In this document: positions 22,701-31,700 of the stretch, piece after piece
How positions within the stretch are numbered: the first letter of the stretch is position 1
How the letters are laid out: each line of letters opens with the position of its first letter
Assembly: GCA_002633005.1 (NCBI GenBank)
Contig: NMRA01000532.1
Span: 228,193-292,192, forward strand
Direction of reading: 5' to 3'
Length of the DNA stretch: 64,000 nucleotides
DNA from: Phoronis australis
Lineage: Eukaryota > Phoronida > Phoronidae
The notes under the pieces: generated by a model
What the model saw: only the letters and a program-made list of their open reading frames with translations
The model's database searches: none
Told to the model about the DNA's origin: nothing
Position numbers and translations under genes: made by a program

Positions 22701-25700
22701 TGCCCACAAAACCACCAGAGGCATTGGGCTGCAGTGTTTCCTCCACGGAAAACGTCATGTCGTTAGTTGTGTCAATAAAATGAGCTTCTCGCTGTGAAGC
22801 AGAAGAGGTTCTAGATGACCTAGTAATCTGATCTACTTGAGGTTCAATACTTTGTTTTGAACTTATTCCGATCCCTCCGTGTGTTAGAGAAACCCGACTT
22901 TCTATACCACTCTTCTGCGATTCTGTCTCAGAAGGCCCTCCTTTACTTGATCGTCTCCCTCTAAAACTGCTGGTTCGACCTCTAGGTTTCCTTTGCGTGG
23001 GTTGCTGAGCCCCCTTTTTGGCTATTTGCTGAATTTGCTTTGTTTTTTGTATGGCTGTTTTAGTATTTTCTTTGTAACCTGACTTGTCGTTTTTTCTATG
23101 CGAAACCTCCTTTTGTTTCTCGAATCTGCTCAATGGCAGTCTTACAGTGCGAACATGCTGGGTTGGAGTTTTGATAGGCTTAGATTTTGTAGAGAAAGGG
23201 GCTGTCGTGGTTTTTGGTTTTTCTGCAGCTGGCGTGAGACCCGAAGCCTTTTCAGGTAACACCTGAATGTATTTTTCTTCAATGACAGAGCTTTCTTTAT
23301 CGTGGTTGCTTCGCAAATTGAACATTTTGTCACCTTCTTCGGTCTGTTCTGTGTGTTCGCTTGATATATTTTCTCGAAACCCAACGCTGCTATTAGACGG
23401 CTTCCAGTACTCTTGATGTAGATTATCTTCATGGAGATGTTCGTCGTTACTTTTGGCATTTGGTGTTGTGAAATTGCTATCTGGCGACGACGTCATTTTC
23501 TCAGCCGAGTGAAACCTTTCATCCCCAATGCCAAAAGATTCGATTTCTGATTTCACAGTTGGCTGACTCCCAATTTCCTTCGTTGTTTTCCAGACATCTT
23601 CCTCATCCGAAGACACGTCTTTAAAGAAGGAAGCCCGTGTTTGGGTTTTTTTGCCCATTTGCCAACTATTGTCTGCTTCTTCGCTCCATCGTCTGATTCT
23701 TTCGCAAGATAGCTCTTTCTCGTTTAGACACACAGCTTGCAAGTCGCAGTCTCCTGCCTCAGTAGCGGGTTTTCTTTGTTCATCCGACCTTGACGACTCT
23801 GCAGTTTTTGTTTCGGTAACATGCGTTACATTCGACAATGTCGTACGTTCTGATCGCGCGACGACAGACTCTCCAGTTTTAACGTCCGTCAGCGCAAACA
23901 CTTCTGTCAAGTCTGTCCTTGTCTCATACGATTTTGATTGCTCTGTGTTTATACCTGTTAGCGTTGTCACGACTGTTAGTGGTGTTTTTGAAGAACTTGA
24001 CTTGGATAGTATTGTATCAGCATCCCCCACCTCGTTCAGTTCCGTCAACGGTGTTTCAGTATCTGAAAAAGCTGAACTTTCAGTTTTTATATCGCTTAAG
24101 TGTTTCATTTCCGTTGCGGGAGTCTTTGAACTGGAAGTCACCGAGTCTTCTCTTCGAACATCAGTTATGCTTGACGTGTCTTCCTTGGTTGTTATAGACC
24201 AACTTGACATAGCATCTTCTTCTGTTTTAACCACTAATTTTTCAGCAGCTTCGCTTGCCTCGTCAGTTACACCAGACTTGCCTTCTCGTGTTGCTACAGT
24301 CCAATTTGACAGCGAATCGTTCTCCGTTTTAACATCTGTGATCTCCACCGCTTCACTTAGTCCGTTAGTTAGACTAGACCTCTCCCCAATTGATGCTTTA
24401 GTCCAACCTGACACTGTGTCTTCCTCAGTTTTAACATCTGTGATCTCCACCGCTTCACTTAGTCCGCCAGTTAGACTAGACCTCTCCCCAATTGATGCTT
24501 TAGTCCAACCTGACACTGTGTCTTCCTCAGTTTTAACATCTGTGATCACACCTGCTTCGCTTATCCCGTCAGATACGCTGGATCTTCCTTCCCTTAACGT
24601 TTTAGTACAACTTGACACGCTGTCTTCTTCAGTTTTAACATCGGTAATCTCAACTCCTTCACTGATCCCGTCAGTTGTACTAGAATTCCTTTCCCTTAAA
24701 GTTTTAACGCTGCTTGACGGGCTATCTTCCACCGTTTTATCACATGCGATCTCGGCTGCTTTGCTTATCCCGTCAGATGCACTAGATTTTCCTTCTTTCA
24801 AAGATTTACTCCTACTTGACAGGCTATCTTCCTTACGTTTAACCTCTGTGACCTCAGTTGTTTCGCTGACCAAGTCAGTACAGCTGGACTTTTCTTCTCT
24901 TAACGTTTCAGTCATAGATGTTTCAGGTCGAACCAAATCGAAATTTTGTGCTCCCTCGCGTGTTTCTACCGCGACTGTAGTTGGTGATTCCTTATCAAAG
25001 ACCATTGAATCTGATTTACCAGTTTTTAGTCGTGAGTCTGGCAGAACTGACTGCGAATCAACGAATGGCACGGAATTTGCTACGATATTAGTTACATACG
25101 TGGCCAACGTCTGTGGTTCCGATTTATCAACAACCATGACAGTTCCTGACGCCAGAGGTTCAGTCTCAACCTTTGCTTTGTCTCCGTCTTCCGAAAGTGG
25201 TGCAGTCAGCTCAGTTTCCGCCACGTTTTGGAGCTCGTGCTCACTAGACAAAGGTGCTGGTTGACTTGCTTCAGATTCCTCTACAGTCACTTTGCTTGAT
25301 CCCAATGACAGAATTTCTGAAAATCGAGAATCGAGTGGGGCTTCAGTTACTTCTGAGTCCTTTCCTCCTTCCTGTCCAAAGTTTTCAGTGTTCCCCATCT
25401 TAATCGGTTGTACTTCGGAATTGTCTTCGTCTGGAAAAGTACTTAAAGAGCTCAGGGCACCCAGTTCCTGTTTTTGAACAGACCCACGTGTAACTTGTTC
25501 TCCGTCTAGTTCTGTTGTCGTTTGTGATCTCCCGGCTACGGTGGAGATGTCGGTTTCAAATGATTCGATTGAAATTCGTTGTTCAGATTTGTCTGGTTTT
25601 GAATGGTAATCAGAAGTAAATGTTGTCCACGTGGACGCCGCTTTAGCGGACTTCTCATCACCCCTTGAGATTTCTTTAGACGAAAGTTTTCTTGAGGTTC

Positions 25701-28700
25701 CCGACTCGTCTAAAACCACGACGCTTGTTTCTACTGAAGATGTCATCACTGACTCTTCTGCCACGGTCCCATGCTTTCCAGGAACAAAATGGTCCAACGA
25801 GCCTCGTGCGATGTCACCCTGTTCCATCTGTACCTGAGACCCTACCTTCACTAACGGGTGAACCGTAGAACTTGATTTCGGAGTGGCCATCTTCCGTAGT
25901 CTGATTAAGTCGTTCTTCACTTTGTCCGGATTCATTTCGACTGCCGGCAGGTCTTCGAAAACGTCATCTTTTGAAACGATTGTTACAACTTTCTTACTGG
26001 GATTTACAGAGGCTGCTTTGGGTTGCTCCGCTGCCAGAATCGGTTCCACTGCAGGCAATGCATTCTCACCGTTGTCATCTTGTTTTTGGGTCTCCAATTC
26101 AAGCCTTTCCATAATTAAAATCTGGGAGCTTCTCACCTTTTTATGATACTTGAAGGCCAGTAGCAGGACCACCACAATTAGCACAAGCACAGCGCACGCT
26201 ACTGGCGGAATTATCGCTAGGAGATACTTGCTTTCGGAATCGTCCTCTTTGGCGTTGACATTGCTAACACCTAAAACAGATAGAAAATAACTTGTGCGAC
26301 CGCGATTTCGGAATACCTGTTATATTCGGTAACGTTTGTTGACAACGAGACTTGAAAGGGAAAAGTGCACCTATGCCTTTTGCGTATGCAAATGAGTCAG
26401 TCACACCGTCACCATTTCAAGGCTGAATTTCGCCCTGTATGACTGTCTAAAAAGTTAGGCTTTTCATTCTGATAAAACCTGACATTCCTTACTACTGTAG
26501 GATCTTACTTTCGATATCATCTCAAATCACAGACCGCGGCCATTTTTGGAAACAGAAATGGAATTCTATCACCGTAAGAAACGGTAGTAAAAGACCGAAT
26601 CCGATTTTTCGTTTTCATGTCGCTATATAAACAGGGCGAAAGCTTTTTGAAGAGGAATTCAGAAGTGGACAGGAATTAAGTAAGTAACAAGATTTGAGTA
26701 TGACCACAGGCACTGCATTCCATTTACGGATGCTCAAAAGCCGAACAATGACCAAAAGGTCATAGGTGACAGAATATTCCCAACCCTGTTGTTTCCTGTG
26801 AAATACCCAGAGGAATTGCAACTATCTTCCAATGTTCATCTCCACTTCCGGTGCATTTGGCACGGAAGTAAAAGGCGCATCATACCTGCCCTAGTGAATA
26901 GTGACGTGGCGACCAGCAGTGAAACTATGATTTTGGTCGCAGCTTGTGAGCAAGATCATAGACCTTGTGCACTGAGAATGTACAGAGTTGACAGTGCATG
27001 TAGTGTAGCCTAAAGTTGTAATTTAACAATTTGTGCATTATCACTTTTAGTGTTGCAAGTTCACTGCGTGCGCGCATAAGTACTGCTATAATGACACACA
27101 TAGAAATTTGGTGAACACATGTAGGTTCATGTGCATTGTTCTAAAAACCCCTCCACCCCCTCACCCAACGACCCCCTAGACCCACGACCCCCTTGACCCA
27201 CGGCTCACAAGCCCGTCGACCCAGTCTAAACAAGCTCGACTCGATCTGAACATAGAACAAGTGCTGACTTGTAGAAAGAACGAGTCAGGCCGTGAGCTCG
27301 GCTGGATTTTCCATGTTTTTGCTATTAAGGGAGTCGAATCGGCATATTTTATAGCCAAAAGCGGAGAAAAAAACAACGCGACCAAATCAAACCAAAGACC
27401 TACCAACGTTACAAATGTCGTTCCCGGCAAAGTGTAATCGTCTCGTCTGCTCTTCAGTGGATGTTAGGTTCAAGATTTTTTGGGAGAGTGCGAGAAATCG
27501 ACGAAAATGTAATTTCTTCAGTAAATACAATTTGAAAAACAAACTCTGAACTAAAAAGTATCTCAACCTTAAATGGAGTATATTGTAAACGAGTATACAG
27601 CAGGAATCAAATTAATTTTGTCCACTCAAGTTAACGTACTCTCTCCCTAAGTTTAGTAAAACAGGGCCACTGGTAGCCGCTCGTGCAACTATTTCCATGA
27701 CAACGATAACGCGCTCACAGTTCGCTATTTCAGATGACGTTCTTACGCAACTATCTGTTTTTACTTGAGCCAGAGCAGATTTGCATGTAGGTAAGGGAAA
27801 GTCATTCATCGATGTAGTATGATTATGATTATGAAATGTGTAAAAAGCGCAAAGATACATCTATTGCCACAGGTCGTGGGTCGAGGGGGTCTTGTGGTGT
27901 GGGTGGTCGAGGGAATTTTAGAACAATCCGCTTCATGGAACGTTAGTGTGGAATATCCACATCCCGAATTCCAACCACTATCAATAGAAGCTGGTCAACT
28001 GTGCCTTCCCACCTGCTAGAAATGATTTTGCTTTAGGAACGAAAGGTACCAGCTGATAATGACAGTTGAGCGCATCAACGAGTGTTTTAAATCAGTTCGG
28101 TAGAAAAGGTAACTTATGATTGATTCGAGAAAATTTAGGTTGCTAACAAAGCTTTGAACCCAGTTAGACAAGTGAAGAAGGATACATGGACGCTCCGTCT
28201 AGTACGTCGATTTTTTCTGTTATCATGGCCCCTCACAGACCTGCAGTTAAGTTTCATATAGATAGATTGTGATATCTCGGTGCCCTGTCGGTGCGTAGCA
28301 CTGTGGGTCGAAAAATACAGGCATGTTACGTGCAGTAATATTCCCGGATACCTTAGATCTGAGGTAGAATCTGTTGCCCATGATTCATGACTGTCGTTAC
28401 TTTGTCATTTAAAAAAATTGATTGTCATTACACGACAAAATTTTGACACAGCTCCGGCTTAATTTTGATTACTGTCATTCCCTGACTCTAGATATAACAA
28501 CAGGTTTAAATACATGTACACACACCTTTCAATTTGACATCAATGGCCCATTTCAACAATTCGCTATTCTCAAGATCAAGGTTCCTTGCTGTACAGGTAA
28601 GTCTTTGTTCTTTGTTCCCTGTGATACTAAGCGTCCGAGAAAAGACGGTGCCACATTCACACTCAGCAGGGACTTCCTGTATAGGCTCTTGTGTGCCTTC

Positions 28701-31700
28701 TCCAAACGACCAGGTCACACTTGCACGTTGAGAAACGTCGTCTGTCAAGCAGGTGATTTCATGAGTCGAGCCCTTGTCAATCATAATTGTCGTTCCCGAT
28801 AGAGGCGCTTTGTCCAGTTGTACTGTTAATGTTGAGGGACCATCTAGGATATTCACAACATACAAAACTATGAAAAAACGCCCAAGTTTGCGAAAGCTGT
28901 AACAAGATCATTTCGTTAATCAACCAAGTCACCCCGTAACAGCAATTTGCACATAATATTAGCTCAACTGGATTTAAAATTAAAAAACGCCACTTACTCC
29001 TACTTTCGACAACTTACAGTAAACGCGCACCACCTGCTTGGCCTCCTCCCAGGTGGTACCGTCTGGCTTCTTCAGCGTACAGTGAAGGTATTTGTTGTTA
29101 TCGGCCGGCTTAAATCTATAAGAAAGGCGGCTTTCCACGTTTTTTACGATGGACGATTTTGATCTACAACTTCGTCTTGAGTCTGTGACGGATTTGGAGA
29201 CCGTATTTGCCACTCTGTCGATCACGCGTCCATTTAATCGCCAGGTAAGTGCTGGATCAGGTTCTGCGGTTTTAGCCATGTATGTAGTGGCTGTACATCG
29301 CAGTATTGTCTCTGCTAGAGTGTTGAGCATTGACGTGTCGTTGTAAATTTTGGGCATTTCTAGAACGGAAATGCGATGTCGTTAACGCGCAACTGCAGAA
29401 ATTATAAATGACTGCCGTGACTTAATTGTATTGGTTGCTAAAAAATCAAGAACCGTACTGTTGCTTGCCTCTTATTTGCGATTTCAACGTGAAATTTTGA
29501 GGTAACTGGAGGGCAAGAACTTTTGTTTGAGTTCTGATAGCCTACTTTTTATATGCAGTGCACACGTGTCATTTTTTTGTTTTTTTGAGATGTTACTCAT
29601 TCCGGTAGACTTTCCGTATTGATAGACCTGCCATATTTCATGATAATACAAAACATGTACACACGCCATCTGAGCGAATGGCAGATCGGACGTCTGATCC
29701 GCCGTCTGAAACAATTTCACACGTGAACCCTCATCAGATTTCTGATTGGCTTTGTCTTTTGGAGGCAGAGCAAATCAAAATTAATGATAAGAAGCCTCGG
29801 GCAGTTTGAGCCTGTCGTGTGTCTGTGATGATTCAATGCCGAGCCACTATGCATGCAGTGCTCAGTAATTACCTGGATCAGATGTCGAATACCAAACCTA
29901 TCTAAGCACGAAAGCATCTTTTTAGAACCCTTTGGCTCAATAGGACATGTGTACGTTTCGTTTGTTTGTCTGGAGATGAATTTCTTCCTCCACGCAAAAA
30001 ATTTGTTCTTAAACACCAATACGAGACTGGTATGCAGGGCTCTGGTAATAGATTAGATGGTCTTGCTCCTTACTTTTCAAAGTTGTCAGCAGCTTCAATA
30101 CCATCAATGCCTACATGAACTTTGTCCCTGTTGGTATGGACAATTCGTTCAGCGTCTAGGGTGATTAAGGTCATCCACACCGCTGGACACAACTTGAGTT
30201 TATTGTGATCTTGGTTAGAGCACTAACGGCTGTTTGACGTTATGAGAGTATGAAGAGCTTAATACTGTTTTCAAGGACGGTTTCGTGCGCCCTAGAGAGT
30301 TGATTAACCTGACGAATAGTGCCACCTGAAGGATAGCACCAATATCTACTTGAAAGAATGTTGCAATTTCCCCCGTGATATCTAGGTGTGTCTGTAAGGT
30401 CATGAAAGTACTACATTCATAATCCGGATTGTCCATTGTCAAATTAGAGCCATCATTGTAACAGACAGACAACTGGACAGAGAGATTTGTAATTCCAGAA
30501 CCATGTATCCTTTTTGTGGAGAAACTAGGCTTGAGATTAAAAGCCGTCACCAAAACAGCATTCAGAATAAAATAGTTGAAGCGACAAACATTCACATCAG
30601 TATCTGGGAGTTGCGCACTCTTGCATTGTACATACAAACACTGCGACTCTGTCAAAGAAATCTGGTAGTGGTCTTGATGACATGTCTTTTGATAGAAAAA
30701 CAGCTGGTCTTGTTTCACCTAGTTAACTTGTTCCGTTTAGGATTTGCAGGAGCATTGGGTATCGCTTTCCTCGCAGCAATGAAAATTAAGACCATTTACC
30801 AAATAGTCTACCTGCTTGCACACATAACCACGGCAGCAGATGCAGTGTCATTGTATGAGAAGGGAACAGTAACCATCGAATGATCGCTTAAAGAAGCAGC
30901 AGGAGATTAGACAGCAAGAACAACCACCTTGGCGACAATGCATCCCTCGGCAGTACCGTCTTCAGCTTCAACTCCGGTTAATTCTATAACATCCACCTCA
31001 CCATCACCAGTTTCCATTTGTAATCGACTGAAGCCGGGGAGGGCAAACTCTGTTCTAGGAGTCTTGGTCAAGGACCTTGTCAGTATCACAGTAAGGGTCT
31101 ACGCCCAGTGATTCTAACGCCAACCAAGCAGGCTTTTCCAAAACCTTCACAGTGACAGTGTAACGTGCACTTGCTCGAATGTCACAAACAGTTGTGCAGT
31201 CGATCTTTCTCATGTTATTGTCTCGAGTCCACACGGCAAGGATTAAAAAAACTCTTCATTATTCACGTCAATGTTGAATGAAACAGTCCCAAATAGGGAC
31301 TCAGCTAAAGTCCTTAAATCTTTTTCGTATTTGTTTTGTTTTTTAAGCACAAATGTAATATTTTTTTCTATAATTTAGCCTTTATTATGAGCTCTTCTTT
31401 GACCTTTGACATTTTCAAATAATATAACTAAAAATGAGCCCTCAATTCAATCAAAACAGTTAGGGACTTACTCCTTAAATTGGGTACGTTGCATGAAAAG
31501 ATCCCTACTTATTTTCAATAATATTTAGAATTCAATCTAGATTTCACTCTCGATTTGTACCAAAGCCAAACATTGGCATTAGTAATGATATTCAAACAGC
31601 ATAAGATAGGACAATCAGTGTTTTCACAAGCCCGCAAATACGCAGCAGATTTAAAGACCTTAGTTGAGTCCCTATTTGGGACTTTTTCATGCAACTGGGC

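Larger units (their letters stand above)
19714..26270 (-). other. 6.5-kb single exon: membrane helix and whole cytoplasmic tail
   Basis: Reading on the minus strand from the TTTTAG acceptor, the exon encodes an acidic stalk, the helix LLAIIPPVACAVLVLIVVV followed by a KYHKK stop-transfer, and then about 2145 open residues to the TAG stop at 19714. The tail has low-complexity Ser/Thr/Glu/Lys sequence, 30-residue repeats, proline-rich stretches (KPSPPATPISP), a Lys/Glu coiled coil, an Arg/Ser patch, and the folded-looking C-terminal block. The long opposite-strand open frame at 23651-25264 is a shadow of the low-complexity repeats. Confidence 0.85.

Noticed and set aside
23651-25264. 537-residue open frame on the plus strand
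   Set aside because: It is antisense to the Ser/Thr/Glu-rich repeats of the giant receptor tail. Its composition (Ser/Val/Leu/Asp) mirrors the opposite strand. The minus-strand frame is four times longer, has the membrane helix and joins Ig exons in phase.
30215-30718. integrin-alpha-like exon
   Set aside because: A loose resemblance to integrin ectodomain segments was considered, but the fragments along the minus strand occur in the wrong order and in broken frames, so no family name is supported.
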